Source: UBA6168 sp964423205 (GTDB taxonomy: Bacteria > Bacteroidota > Bacteroidia > Chitinophagales > Saprospiraceae). Taken from it: a DNA stretch of 64,000 nt. A program made the position numbers and the translations under genes. This document shows positions 35,751 to 45,665 of the stretch, piece after piece. The stretch is from NCBI GenBank assembly GCA_964423205.1, contig CAYRDX010000013.1:1-64000 (forward strand). Reading direction: 5' to 3'. Every line of letters begins with the position of its first letter. The first letter of the stretch is position 1. The notes beneath the pieces were generated by a model. The model searched no databases and was not told where the DNA came from. It worked only from the letters and a program-made list of their open reading frames with translations.

Positions 35751-37190
35751 ATGAAAATATTATCTTATAAATTCATACTGGGCATTGGGTTGGCGTTAGT
35801 CCTTTCAAGTTGTGACTTCACTGATTTTGGAGACACCAATGCAAATCCCAATGCAACTGAGGTTCCAGTTACCTCGGCTCTTCTTACAAATGCTATCGCA
35901 GCTACCGGTAATGCCACGAGAGACGATGACTCCGGGCTTTTCTGCCAGTATTTTTCTGAGACTCAGTACACTGACGATTCCCGTTACACCATTCAGGACC
36001 GTGCATGGGATGGAACCTATGCCGGTTCAATGAACGACCTTCAGAATATCATCAACAACAACACAGATCCGAAGACTAAAGCTATAGTTGCAGTTAACGG
36101 GTCCAACAACAACCAGATTGCTGTTGCCAAAATTTTGTTGGCTTACAGATATTCTATTCTGGCTGATACATACGGCGATATTCCTTATGCCTCAGCATTA
36201 AAAGGTGATGCTCAGGTTCCTTACGATGCACAATCAGATGTGTACAAAGGCCTGTTGAAAGACCTGAAAGATGCAGTAGCATTGTTCGACAACGGTCTGC
36301 CTGCACAGGGTGATGTGCTTTACAATGGTAATATTACCAGGTGGAAAAAATTCGCTAACTCTCTGCGTTTGGTACTCGCATTGCGTTGTTCAAAAGTTGA
36401 TGCCAATTTTGGCAAGACCGAGTTTGGAACAGCCCTGGCAGCATCCGGTGGAGTAATCGAAAACAATGCAGACAATGCAGTACTATCTTATCCCGGCGGC
36501 TCTTTCCGCAACCCATGGTACGAAATGTACAATGGCCGCAAGGACTATTCCATCAGCGATATTATGGTTACACAGATGAATGCATTGAAAGATCCAAGGC
36601 TTCCGGTGTTCGGCACACCTAATGCTTCCGGTGTTGTAAAAGGAGTGCCTTACGGACTTCCACGTGATCAGGCAATTACCTATACCAACGCAAATCCGGA
36701 CTGGGCTTTCATTCTTGCACCAAGCAAGAGAGCTGAGTCTTCACCGGCGTATATCATTACGGCTGCCGATACATATCTGGCAAGAGCAGAAGCTGCTCAA
36801 TTGGGCTGGACAAGTGAGAATGCTGAGACAATGTACAACAATGGTATAAAGGCATCTCTGGAACAGTGGGGTGTTGGAGGTGACTATGCTAAGTACATAG
36901 CCGATGCAACAGTTTCCTTTACAGGTGCCGGTGATAAACTCAACAAGATCAGATTGCAGACCTGGATAGCATTCTATCCCAGAGGTTTACAGGGTTGGTC
37001 ACATTGGAGGAGAACAGGTGTTCCCGATCTGAAACCAACTGTGCACGCTGTGAACCCAAGCAAGCAGATTCCGCGCCGTTTCTCTTATCCGTCAACTGAA
37101 CAGAACCTGAATAAAGCCGCATGGCAGGCTGCAGTTTCTAAGTTAGGTGACGACTCTCATGATAAGCGCGTATGGTGGGATAAACAATAA
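35751..37190 (+). CDS. SusD/RagB-family surface lipoprotein
   Basis: The lid and binding partner of the upstream SusC-like transporter. The 479-residue protein has a lipoprotein signal (LALVLSSCDFTDFG, lipidated Cys about residue 21). It is of the SusD-like_2 type (NANPNATEVPVTSALLTNAI near the start and the conserved LLAYRYSILADTYGDIPYASAL block about 128-150). The C-terminal helical region carries QTWIAFYPRGLQGWSHWRRTG, a typical family motif. Ligand unknown. Confidence 0.93.
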   Translation: MKILSYKFILGIGLALVLSSCDFTDFGDTNANPNATEVPVTSALLTNAIAATGNATRDDDSGLFCQYFSETQYTDDSRYTIQDRAWDGTYAGSMNDLQNIINNNTDPKTKAIVAVNGSNNNQIAVAKILLAYRYSILADTYGDIPYASALKGDAQVPYDAQSDVYKGLLKDLKDAVALFDNGLPAQGDVLYNGNITRWKKFANSLRLVLALRCSKVDANFGKTEFGTALAASGGVIENNADNAVLSYPGGSFRNPWYEMYNGRKDYSISDIMVTQMNALKDPRLPVFGTPNASGVVKGVPYGLPRDQAITYTNANPDWAFILAPSKRAESSPAYIITAADTYLARAEAAQLGWTSENAETMYNNGIKASLEQWGVGGDYAKYIADATVSFTGAGDKLNKIRLQTWIAFYPRGLQGWSHWRRTGVPDLKPTVHAVNPSKQIPRRFSYPSTEQNLNKAAWQAAVSKLGDDSHDKRVWWDKQ

Positions 37191-37231
37191 TTCGTTCTGA
37201 TTCGATTATTCGTTCCTACTAATACGAAATG

Positions 37232-37269
37232 ACAAAGCCCCGCAGATAAAACTTATCTGTGGGGCTTTT
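37232..37269. terminator. Bidirectional terminator between susD-like and sucA
   Basis: AAAGCCCCGCAGATAA pairs with TTATCTGTGGGGCTTTT, with a T run on the plus strand and A run mirrored on the minus strand. It serves both the susD-like gene and sucA, which converge here. Confidence 0.85.
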
Positions 37270-37295
37270 CTCTTCTCATGAATTTGAGTACAGCC

Positions 37296-40052
37296 TTACT
37301 GAAGGAAAGCTGCCTCCATTAATTCCTCATGTTGTTTCTCATGCTGCTTCTTGTATCCGGTTGCCGGGGAAGGACTGGCGGGGCGCGATACCAGTTTCAT
37401 TGGAACCTTTCCGCAATAGTTGTATAACATGTGGATCCATCCTCCCATATTGGCCAATTCCTCCTGTACCCAGCGAACATCAGCGTTTCCATACTTTTTG
37501 AATATGGAGCTGAGTTGAGTTTCAGGCAGTGGGTAAAGTTGCTCCAGTCGCACTATGGCTATATCGTCGCGTTTATCGTGGCGTTTCTTTTCCACTAAGT
37601 CGAAATACACTTTACCGCTGCATAGCAATAGAATTTTGATTTTCGCCGGATTAGCTGTTGGGTCGTCAATTACCTCCAGGAATCGGGTACCGGTGGCAAA
37701 ATCGTTGATTTCCGAAATAACTTCAGGATGCCTCAAACCGCTCTTTGGTGTCATGAGTATGAGAGGTTTCCGGAAAGGCCTGACTAACTGCCGCCGCAGT
37801 AAGTGGAAAAGGTTGGCAGGCCTGGTCACATTAGCCACGGTCACGTTGTTTTTTGCGCAACTCTGCAGGAATCTTTCAACACGGCCACTGGAGTGCTCTG
37901 GTCCTTGCCCTTCATAACTGTGTGGAAGGAACAAACACAAGCCGCTCATTCTTTGCCATTTTACTTCTGCAGCCATAATGAACTGATCGAGCATGACTTG
38001 TGCGCCATTGAAAAAGTCACCAAACTGCGCTTCCCATATCACCAGTGTATCAGGAGTTGCCAGCGAATAACCATATTCGAAACCCAGGACAGCATATTCG
38101 GAAAGCAGGGAATTGTAAATGTGAAAACGGCCCTGACCATCCTCCATTCCATGCAGTCGGTTCAATTCCGTTTCATTGTGCTCATCATAAAACACAGCGT
38201 GACGGTGAGAGAAGGTTCCTCTTCGTACATCCTGCCCGCTCAAGCGCACGTTATTTCCCTCCAACAGCACGGAACCGTAAGCCAGTAATTCACCCAGCGC
38301 CCAGTCTAATTTACCCTCCTTCCACAATTTTTCGGAGGACTTCATGAGGCGTTTTACTTTGCTGATTGGCTTAAAGTCATTCGGTAAGGAATGCAAATGG
38401 GCCAGGATTTTCTGAATTTTTTCCGGCGCGATGCCGGTTTCAGGGGAAATTTCAAAATCTTCAGGAGTAGTTACCTTGCGCAATGCCCTCCAAGCCTGTT
38501 CACTTTCCTGATATACATAGGGCAGTTTTTTCTGTTTTACTTCATCGAGCCTTGCCTGCAAATCATCCCAATAGGCTTTTTCCATTTCAGTGGCAAGGTC
38601 CTTTTCTACATCGCCTCTCTCCACCAGGATCCGGCTGTAAATTTCCCGGGGGTCCGGATGATTGTTGATGATTTCGTACATCAGGGGTTGTGTGAACTTG
38701 GGGTCATCTCCCTCATTGTGCCCGTGTTTGCGATAGCAAACCATATCAATGAATACATCGCTGTTATACTTTTGCCGGTATTCCAAGGCCAGTTTGCATA
38801 CGGCAACCACTGCTTCCGGGTCATCGCCATTTACGTGAAATACAGGAGCCTGTATCACACTGGCAACTGAGGTAGAATAAGTTGAGGAACGTGCATCTTC
38901 CCAATCGGTTGTAAAGCCAATCTGATTGTTGATGACAAAATGAATGGTGCCACCAGTGTAATAACCCTCCAATTGGCTCATTTGAACCAGTTCGTAAACG
39001 ATGCCCTGGCCGGCGATGGCAGCGTCACCATGAATCAAAATCGGTAAAATCCGGTCGTAATTGCTTTCGTACAACACATCGGCTTTAGCCTTGGAAAAGC
39101 CTTCTACCACCGGATCAACAGCTTCGAGGTGTGAAGGATTGGGTACCAACTTCAGGTAAAGTTGTTTATCATGAGGAGTAGTGACCAATGAAGAAAATCC
39201 GAGGTGGTATTTGACATCTCCATCTCCGTAGCTTTGATCTTCAGGCATCTCTCCTTCAAACTCACTGAATATCTGCTCGTAGGTTTTACCCAAAAGATTA
39301 GCGAGTACATTGAGTCTTCCTCTGTGTGCCATACCAATGACCACTTCTTCGACACCTCTATCCGCGGCTGCTGTAACGATGGCATCAATAGCCGGAATGG
39401 TGGTTTCACCACCTTCAAGGGAGAATCTTTTTTGGCCAATGAACTTGGTGTGCAGGAATCTCTCAAAAACAGTGGCACCATTGAGTTTTTCGAGAATTCG
39501 TCTTTTTTCCTGCAAACTCAAATGGTAATGTTTTTCAGGTTGAAAAGCTTCAATTCTGGATCTCAGCCAGCGACGTTTGTCTTTGTCAAGAACATAAACG
39601 TGTTCAAAACCGATGTTTCCTGTGTAGATTTTCTTCAGGTAGGCGATGATATTCCTAAGCGTCGCATTCTTTAACCCAAGAGCTTCACCTGCCTGGAACA
39701 CTGTGTCCATATCGTCTTCACTCAATCCAAAATCATCCAGTTCCAGAAACGGATGTCTGTCCTTTCTTTTTCTGATAGGGTTGGTGGTGGACAAAAGGTG
39801 TCCGCGATTGCGGTAAGCGAAAATCAAAGTGGAAACATTGACTTCCTTTCTGGCGATGGTATCGTCAATTTTAGGTACCATTCCCTGAGCCTGAGGAACG
39901 TGGGGGTCACCATTAGTAGTGGCGGCAAAGTCAAAACCTTTAAAAAATACACGCCAGCCTTCTTCAACCGATTCGGGGTTGGCTTTATATTTTTCGTACA
40001 TCGACTCAATGAACGATGGATGGGCATTGAAAACAAATGAATAGTCAGTCAT
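37296..40052 (-). CDS. sucA: 2-oxoglutarate dehydrogenase E1 component
   Basis: The ThDP-dependent E1 subunit decarboxylates 2-oxoglutarate in the TCA cycle and passes the succinyl group to lipoyl-E2. The 918-residue protein has the typical N-terminus FVFNAHPSFIESMYEKYKANP, a thiamine-site core (EEVVIGMAHRGRLNVLAN, HGDAAIAGQGIVYE, GCTD-equivalent IGFTTDWEDARSSTYSTSVAS) and MVCYRKHGHNEGDDPKFTQP. The transketolase-like C-terminal part contains FSHRHAVFYDEHNETE and LFLPHSYEGQGPEHSSGRVERFLQ. The E2 gene is not adjacent in this window. It requires thiamine pyrophosphate, the product of thiL. Confidence 0.96.
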   Translation of the reverse strand: MTDYSFVFNAHPSFIESMYEKYKANPESVEEGWRVFFKGFDFAATTNGDPHVPQAQGMVPKIDDTIARKEVNVSTLIFAYRNRGHLLSTTNPIRKRKDRHPFLELDDFGLSEDDMDTVFQAGEALGLKNATLRNIIAYLKKIYTGNIGFEHVYVLDKDKRRWLRSRIEAFQPEKHYHLSLQEKRRILEKLNGATVFERFLHTKFIGQKRFSLEGGETTIPAIDAIVTAAADRGVEEVVIGMAHRGRLNVLANLLGKTYEQIFSEFEGEMPEDQSYGDGDVKYHLGFSSLVTTPHDKQLYLKLVPNPSHLEAVDPVVEGFSKAKADVLYESNYDRILPILIHGDAAIAGQGIVYELVQMSQLEGYYTGGTIHFVINNQIGFTTDWEDARSSTYSTSVASVIQAPVFHVNGDDPEAVVAVCKLALEYRQKYNSDVFIDMVCYRKHGHNEGDDPKFTQPLMYEIINNHPDPREIYSRILVERGDVEKDLATEMEKAYWDDLQARLDEVKQKKLPYVYQESEQAWRALRKVTTPEDFEISPETGIAPEKIQKILAHLHSLPNDFKPISKVKRLMKSSEKLWKEGKLDWALGELLAYGSVLLEGNNVRLSGQDVRRGTFSHRHAVFYDEHNETELNRLHGMEDGQGRFHIYNSLLSEYAVLGFEYGYSLATPDTLVIWEAQFGDFFNGAQVMLDQFIMAAEVKWQRMSGLCLFLPHSYEGQGPEHSSGRVERFLQSCAKNNVTVANVTRPANLFHLLRRQLVRPFRKPLILMTPKSGLRHPEVISEINDFATGTRFLEVIDDPTANPAKIKILLLCSGKVYFDLVEKKRHDKRDDIAIVRLEQLYPLPETQLSSIFKKYGNADVRWVQEELANMGGWIHMLYNYCGKVPMKLVSRPASPSPATGYKKQHEKQHEELMEAAFLQ

Positions 40053-40537
40053 AATCAGATATGGTCTTACTTATTTGGAAGTATATAAATTGAAAGGTCT
40101 TGTGTTTATTTCTGAGGCAAAAAAACAGGTTTAACTTTTCTTCACCAAAGAATGTGAGATTATTAAAACGGTCAAATCAGGACAGTGTTTTCGTTCAGCT
40201 CCAAAAACACATTTCATACAACCTTGTTCAGTTTTATGGACACATTGAAATGTAATGTTAAAAGACACATTGTAGTTGATTGAGAAATGCATGGGTTTAC
40301 AGTTAACAGCATCTTGCGGTCATTTTCTAATGGAGTTGCTGGTACAAACTGCTTAAACTTCATTAACCTCTTCTGCTTCTTTCAAAGGTATTTGCATGAC
40401 AGAAAAACTCATAACCCGATAAGACCCTTATATCTACCGGATTTTATATCAACAGTTTATTTTTTTGCAAAGAGAACCTGAGTTTCGATAAACCTGCGTT
40501 TCTTTGCACTTCTTTTTGAAAAGCACAGCGTTAGAGC
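40053..40537. other. Intergenic region between sucA and bamA, about 485 bases
   Basis: Divergent spacer expected to carry promoters for both genes. It is AT-rich and contains a few A/T tracts; I see no RNA gene, repeat or convincing hairpin. Confidence 0.4.
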
Positions 40538-43156
40538 ATGAAACAATTTATAGAAAATAAAAGGTCCAAGTTGGGTTTTGTAAATAGCGGAACTCTTTTG
40601 CCGTTCCTCATTTACATTCTCTTTGCAGCCTTTTTGGTCGTGCCGAATTTATCTGAAGCACAAGAGCTTACAGATACAATTCCCCCGGAACTGCTCGACT
40701 ATTCCAAGCCGAAAGATTACGAAATCGGTGGTATTAAAGTTACAGGAGCCAAATTCACGGAACCTGTTGCCATCATATCAATTGCCGGTTTTCAAATAGG
40801 CGATCGCATCCGAATCCCCGGAGGAGACATCCCAAGGGCTGTCAAGGCACTCTGGAAACTCAGCCTTTTCACAGATATCCAGATTCTTATTGAAAAAACA
40901 ATTGGCGATGTCGTTTTTCTCGAAATCGTTTTAACAGAACGACCCCGTCTTTCCACCCATTCATTTCAGGGAGTCAAGAAATCGTCCCATGAAGACCTTA
41001 ATAAAGAGGTCAACCGTTTTTTAATAAAAGGGGGCATTGTCACAGAAGCCATTAAAGCCAACTCAGTAAACGTTATCCGGAAATACTTCATCGATAAAGG
41101 CTTCCTCGATGTGGAAGTAACTGCCGAGGAGTTTCCAGATTCCAGTCGTGCCAACTCTGTTAGATTGGTTTTTGATATTGACCGCAATCCGAAAGTCAAG
41201 ATTGAAGACATCGTCTTTACTGGCAATGAAAATGTGAAATCCAGCAAACTGAGAGGATTGATGAAAGAAACGAGGAGAAAAAAGCGTTTCCTCGCATCCT
41301 CCAAACTCATACGGACCAAATACGAAGAAGACAAGCAAAAAATCATCAAGCACTACAATAAAATAGGTTTTCGTGATGCTCAGATATTGGGGGATAGTAT
41401 TTGGCGCGGAGAGGATGGTAATCTGATGCTGAAACTCAATGTGTTTGAAGGCAACCGTTACTATTTCCGCGACATCGCTTGGAAGGGGAATTCAGTTTAT
41501 GATGTAAAGACCCTTAACAATATTCTGGGTATCAAAAAGGGTGAGGTGTACAATGGTGAGCTATTGGAAACTCGTCTTAAGTTTAGTCAGGATGGAAGAG
41601 ATGTAAGTTCCTTATACATGGACAATGGTTATCTGTTTTTCTCAGTTGACCCAATAGAGGTGGCAGTGGCTGATGATTCCATCGACCTGGAACTGCGTAT
41701 TTTTGAAGGACCCCAAGCCACCATTGACAAAGTGATTATCAAAGGAAACGACCGGACTCATGAGCACGTGGTTCGCAGGGAGCTTCGCACTGTTCCCGGT
41801 GAAAAATTCAGCCGCTCCGACATTATCCGTTCGCAAAGGGAAATCATAAACCTTGGATATTTCAACCCGGAAAATCTCGGCATCAATACACCGGTTAATC
41901 CACAGAGAGGAACAGTTGATATTGAGTACACTGTGGAAGAGAAGCCTTCTGACCAGTTGGAATTGTCGGCAGGTTGGGGTGGCAGCGGTCGTGGTGTCAT
42001 AGGAACACTTGGTGTTTCATTTAATAACTTCTCTGCAAGGAATATTTTCAAAAAGGAAAGTTGGGCACCACTGCCGCAAGGTGACGGACAGCGCCTGTCT
42101 ATACGTGCCCAGACAAATGGCCGCTACTACCAGTCTTACAACATGTCCTTCACTGAGCCATGGTTAGGAGGCAAGAAGCCAAACTCCATGACAGTAGCAA
42201 CTAATGTATCCATTTTATCCAATGGCTACAACCGCAACAGTGATCTGTATGGACGACTGCTTCAGGGTTCTTTGGTATTTAGCCTGGGAACCAGATTGAA
42301 ATTCCCGGATGACAATTTCATTTCATCTACTGCGCTTACCCTGCAAAACCTGTCATTGAATAATTACGGATTCGGACGTGGATTCTTCCGGACTGACCGT
42401 GGAGAGGTGGTGACAGAAGGACAGTTCCTGAATTTCAGCATTACACAAACCATAGCCCGGACCACCATCAACAATCCACTGTTCCCGCAGGATGGAAGCC
42501 GCATATCCGTTTCACTTCAGGCTACTCCACCGTATTCCTTGTTCAGGAATCTGAATTTCAAGGATATGTCAGTTGAGGACCGCTTCAAGTGGCTGGAATA
42601 TCACAAGTGGAAGGTACAGGCTGAATGGTATCAGACCCTCGTAGGTAAACTCGTGGTGAAAGCTGCCGCCAAGTTTGGATTCATGGGAGCTTATGATGAA
42701 GGTATTGGTATTTCACCATTCGAAAGATTCCAGTTGGGTGGTGATGGATTGAACAACCAACAGTTTGGATATTTCACAGGTACTGAAATCGTATCACTGC
42801 GCGGATATGCACCCGGCGACCTTGAAAACAACCGCTTCAATGAGAACAACCCAAATGACGTAGCGGCTACCCCGTTGTACCAGAAAATTACCATGGAATT
42901 GCGTTACCCCATTTCGCTGAATCCGAGTTCTACCATTTATGGACTGGTCTTCGCGCAAGGAGGTAATGCCTGGAAAAGAGCCGGCGATTATAACCCATTT
43001 GACATGAAACGCTCGGTTGGTGCCGGTTTGCGCGTATTCCTGCCGATGTTTGGTGTACTGGGCTTTGACTACGGTATCGGTTTCGACAAAGAGGGCAGCA
43101 GGAAGCTTTCTGACCTGGCTTCATTTAATATCATTCTCGGATTCGAACCGGAATAA
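40538..43156 (+). CDS. bamA: BamA, outer membrane protein assembly factor
   Basis: Core of the BAM machine that folds beta-barrel proteins into the outer membrane. The 872-residue protein has a signal region (about 20-40, ending LSEAQ). Five POTRA-like repeats cover about 60-470 (repeat starts such as GGIKVTGAKFTEPVA, KIEDIVFTGNENVKSSKL and IDKVIIKGNDRTHEHVVRRELRT). The Omp85 barrel spans about 480-872, with the lid-lock motif FQLGGDGLNNQQFGYFTG/EIVSLRGY and the C-terminal strand ending ASFNIILGFEPE. Essential in Gram-negative bacteria. Confidence 0.95.
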   Translation: MKQFIENKRSKLGFVNSGTLLPFLIYILFAAFLVVPNLSEAQELTDTIPPELLDYSKPKDYEIGGIKVTGAKFTEPVAIISIAGFQIGDRIRIPGGDIPRAVKALWKLSLFTDIQILIEKTIGDVVFLEIVLTERPRLSTHSFQGVKKSSHEDLNKEVNRFLIKGGIVTEAIKANSVNVIRKYFIDKGFLDVEVTAEEFPDSSRANSVRLVFDIDRNPKVKIEDIVFTGNENVKSSKLRGLMKETRRKKRFLASSKLIRTKYEEDKQKIIKHYNKIGFRDAQILGDSIWRGEDGNLMLKLNVFEGNRYYFRDIAWKGNSVYDVKTLNNILGIKKGEVYNGELLETRLKFSQDGRDVSSLYMDNGYLFFSVDPIEVAVADDSIDLELRIFEGPQATIDKVIIKGNDRTHEHVVRRELRTVPGEKFSRSDIIRSQREIINLGYFNPENLGINTPVNPQRGTVDIEYTVEEKPSDQLELSAGWGGSGRGVIGTLGVSFNNFSARNIFKKESWAPLPQGDGQRLSIRAQTNGRYYQSYNMSFTEPWLGGKKPNSMTVATNVSILSNGYNRNSDLYGRLLQGSLVFSLGTRLKFPDDNFISSTALTLQNLSLNNYGFGRGFFRTDRGEVVTEGQFLNFSITQTIARTTINNPLFPQDGSRISVSLQATPPYSLFRNLNFKDMSVEDRFKWLEYHKWKVQAEWYQTLVGKLVVKAAAKFGFMGAYDEGIGISPFERFQLGGDGLNNQQFGYFTGTEIVSLRGYAPGDLENNRFNENNPNDVAATPLYQKITMELRYPISLNPSSTIYGLVFAQGGNAWKRAGDYNPFDMKRSVGAGLRVFLPMFGVLGFDYGIGFDKEGSRKLSDLASFNIILGFEPE

Positions 43157-43171
43157 TAGTTTTAAAGATGA

Positions 43172-43430
43172 GGCTGTATCAAAAGACCCTTGTGATTTCA
43201 TTTTGCAGAACGAAATATTATTTCCCGCTGATTTGCCTTTAGGTGTTTTTTTAACCACGGAGACATGGAGACACGGAGTTTCACGGAGTTCTCTCTGTGG
43301 TTCTTAGTGCTCTCAGTGCCTTCGTGGTAAAAAAACGCAGATGCACTCGCTTATTCCGCAGAGCGAATCATCAGCGAAAATTAGCGGGAAAATCCGCGGA
43401 ATCTGCGGGAAAATTACTTATGATACAGCC
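43172..43430. mobile_element. MITE-like repeat, copy 2 (259 bp) with nested insertion
   Basis: Ends GGCTGTATCA and TGATACAGCC, perfect inverted 10-mers. The arms match copy 1 at 20204-20380 (CAAAAGACCCTTGTG, AATCATCAGCGAAAATTAGC, GAAAATTACTTATGATACAG). It is longer because of a roughly 91-bp insertion (43245-43335). It sits 15 bases after the bamA stop. Confidence 0.78.
43245..43335. repeat. Nested hairpin repeat (ACCACGGAGACA type) inside MITE copy 2
   Basis: Reads from TTTTTTTAACCACGGAGA to TCGTGGTAAAAAAA with repeated CACGGAG / CTCTGTG units, forming an inverted repeat. It is absent from the first MITE copy, so it was inserted later. A degenerate relative seems to lie at about 56625-56705. 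Confidence 0.65.
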
Positions 43431-43449
43431 CCAAATCCGGAGTAAGCAG

Positions 43450-43488
43450 CGAGGGTCTGACGCATCAGTAAGGCCCTCGTTTGTTTTT
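43450..43488 (+). terminator. Hairpin with T-rich tail after bamA and the MITE
   Basis: Outer stem CGAGGG / CCCTCG (43450-43455, 43474-43479) with an inner CTGA / TCAG stem, followed by TTTGTTTTT. Probably the bamA terminator, now separated from the gene by the inserted repeat. Confidence 0.6.
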
Positions 43489-43706
43489 GACATCGTAGCT
43501 TTCCGGGCCATTTATCCTTCATGTCTGTCCAGCAAAGCCCAATAAACATCTAAACCAATTGGTTTGCATAGAATGGAAAAGATTACCTTTGCGGCACTTA
43601 AAAAAAAGCGAAGTGCTGTGGCAGAATGCATCGGTTTCACCTGTTGCTGTAATGTAAATTTGCACCCTTCTACTTTGCGCTTGTTTAACAAACAGAACTC
43701 ACCTTA

Positions 43707-45626
43707 ATGGATAAGAATACAGTAGTAGGATTCCTCCTCATTTTCGGGCTGCTCATTTTATGGCAGATCATGATGGCTCCTGATCAGCAGGAATTGGCCA
43801 AAATGGAACAAGCCAGATTGGATTCGCTTAGGGGCTTGGAGCAAAGACGTGCCGATAGCCTGGCACAATTGCAGATTACATCAAGGGCGGCCGGTGAAAC
43901 TTCTGAACCGGACTCAGCAGCGATGGCTATGCAGCAATCGAAAATGAAAGAGGAATTTGGTCCTTTCGCTGCTGCCGCTGCCGGTACGGAGAAATTTGAA
44001 AAACTCGAAAATGACCTGATGCGTGTGTTATTCAGCACTAAAGGTGGCCGGGTCGTGGAGGTTGAACTCAAAGAGTATTTCAAGGTAAAACTGGATACAG
44101 CTCATAAAGAAGTCAAGTCGCCTCTAAAGTTACTGGAAGATCCGAAAAACAAATTTGAATACCTGATACCAGTGGCCAATGTTCCCCGTGGTTCAGTCAG
44201 TACGCAGGATTTATTTTTTGACATTTCCCGTGAAGGTGATAATACCATTGTATTTAAGGCCGATGCAGGACAGGGAAGGACATTTGAGCAGGTGTACACC
44301 ATCGAACCTGGAAGTTATGGCCTGCAATACAGTGTTCGAATGAATGGCCTGCAAAACATCATGCCCCGTGAAACTCAGGATATCCGGCTCAATTGGGTGA
44401 ATTACCTCGATAAACTGGAGCAAAACCATACTTATGAACGCAACTTTGTAACGGTTTACTTTAAACCCGTGGACGACGGTTATGATTATTGTTCCTGCAC
44501 TTCCAATGATAAGGAAGAAATGCCTGCGCAAAAAATGAAATGGATTGCCCTGTCCAATCAGTTTTTTGCCAGCGTGCTTATTACGAAAGATACCCCATTC
44601 AGCGGGGCCGTCATGGAAACAGAGACTTATGAACCGGAAAACGACGACCTCAAAAAGGTGGCTGCTGATATCAGGATTCCCGTAGGCAATAAGCCAAACT
44701 TTGACATGACTCTTTACATGGGGCCCAAAGACTTCGAAACCCTGTCAGCTTATGGTGATGAACTTCAGGATATTATTCCATTTGGCAGCAGTATCATCGG
44801 TACTGCCAATCGCTGGGTTATCCGCCCATTGTTCAACTTTCTGTCTTCCTTTATCGGAGTGCAAGGTATCGTGATATTGGTGCTGACGCTGATAGTGAAA
44901 CTGCTCTTGTATCCACTGTCTTATAAAATGCTGTATTCGCAATCAAAAATGGCTGCATTGAAGCCTCAACTGACCAGCCTTCGCGAAAAGTATAAGGACG
45001 ACCAGAGTCAAATTCAGATGGAAAGTATGAAGCTTTACCGGGAATTTGGGGTTAATCCACTCGGCGGTTGTTTGCCGGTGATCATTCAAATGCCGGTTTG
45101 GTTTGCATTGTATCGATTCTTCCCGGCCAGTATTGAGTTCCGTCAGGTTGATTTCCTATGGGCAACTGACCTTTCCAGTTATGATGCCGTATTCTGGCTG
45201 CCTTTCGAAATTCCGTTTTATGGCCAGCATGTGAGCCTCTTCACGTTGCTTTGGGTTGTCACAACACTGATGTACACCCATTACAACATGAAAATTATGG
45301 ACATGAGCAGCATGGGTGGCGGAATAAATGCTTCCATGATGAAGTGGATGCAGTACCTCATGCCAGTGATGTTCCTGTTTTTCTTCAACAATTTTGCTTC
45401 CGGACTTACAGTGTACCTGGTATTCAGCAACATCTTAAATGTGGCACAAACCATTCTGACCAAGAATGTGATAATCGACCAGGATAAGATTAAGGAAGAG
45501 TTGGAGGCTTACCGTAAAAAGCCCAAGAAGAAGGGAGGATTCCAGGCCAGGCTTGAGGATGCACTTAAACAACAACAAGCCCTGGCCACACAACGAGAGG
45601 CCGCAAAAAGCAAAAAGAAGAAATAA
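43707..45626 (+). CDS. yidC: YidC membrane protein insertase
   Basis: Inserts inner-membrane proteins with or without SecYEG. The 639-residue protein has an N-terminal membrane helix (VVGFLLIFGLLILWQIMMAPDQ) and a large periplasmic beta domain (about 80-360). The conserved C-terminal five-helix core (about 365-600) shows VQGIVILVLTLIVKLLLYPLSYKML, LREKYKDDQSQIQMESMKLYREFGVNPLGGCLPVIIQMPVWFAL and the ending FSNILNVAQTILTK. A basic tail (KKPKKKGGFQARLEDALK to AAKSKKKK) can bind ribosomes. The gene usually following pyrG in Bacteroidota stands alone here. Confidence 0.96.
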   Translation: MDKNTVVGFLLIFGLLILWQIMMAPDQQELAKMEQARLDSLRGLEQRRADSLAQLQITSRAAGETSEPDSAAMAMQQSKMKEEFGPFAAAAAGTEKFEKLENDLMRVLFSTKGGRVVEVELKEYFKVKLDTAHKEVKSPLKLLEDPKNKFEYLIPVANVPRGSVSTQDLFFDISREGDNTIVFKADAGQGRTFEQVYTIEPGSYGLQYSVRMNGLQNIMPRETQDIRLNWVNYLDKLEQNHTYERNFVTVYFKPVDDGYDYCSCTSNDKEEMPAQKMKWIALSNQFFASVLITKDTPFSGAVMETETYEPENDDLKKVAADIRIPVGNKPNFDMTLYMGPKDFETLSAYGDELQDIIPFGSSIIGTANRWVIRPLFNFLSSFIGVQGIVILVLTLIVKLLLYPLSYKMLYSQSKMAALKPQLTSLREKYKDDQSQIQMESMKLYREFGVNPLGGCLPVIIQMPVWFALYRFFPASIEFRQVDFLWATDLSSYDAVFWLPFEIPFYGQHVSLFTLLWVVTTLMYTHYNMKIMDMSSMGGGINASMMKWMQYLMPVMFLFFFNNFASGLTVYLVFSNILNVAQTILTKNVIIDQDKIKEELEAYRKKPKKKGGFQARLEDALKQQQALATQREAAKSKKKK

Positions 45627-45665
45627 TTATTTATGGTTTTCTGTCCCTAAAACCATCCTTTTAGC

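Noticed and set aside
37803..38288. Plus-strand open frames opposite sucA
   Set aside because: sucA is intact and strongly conserved; these frames are shadows.
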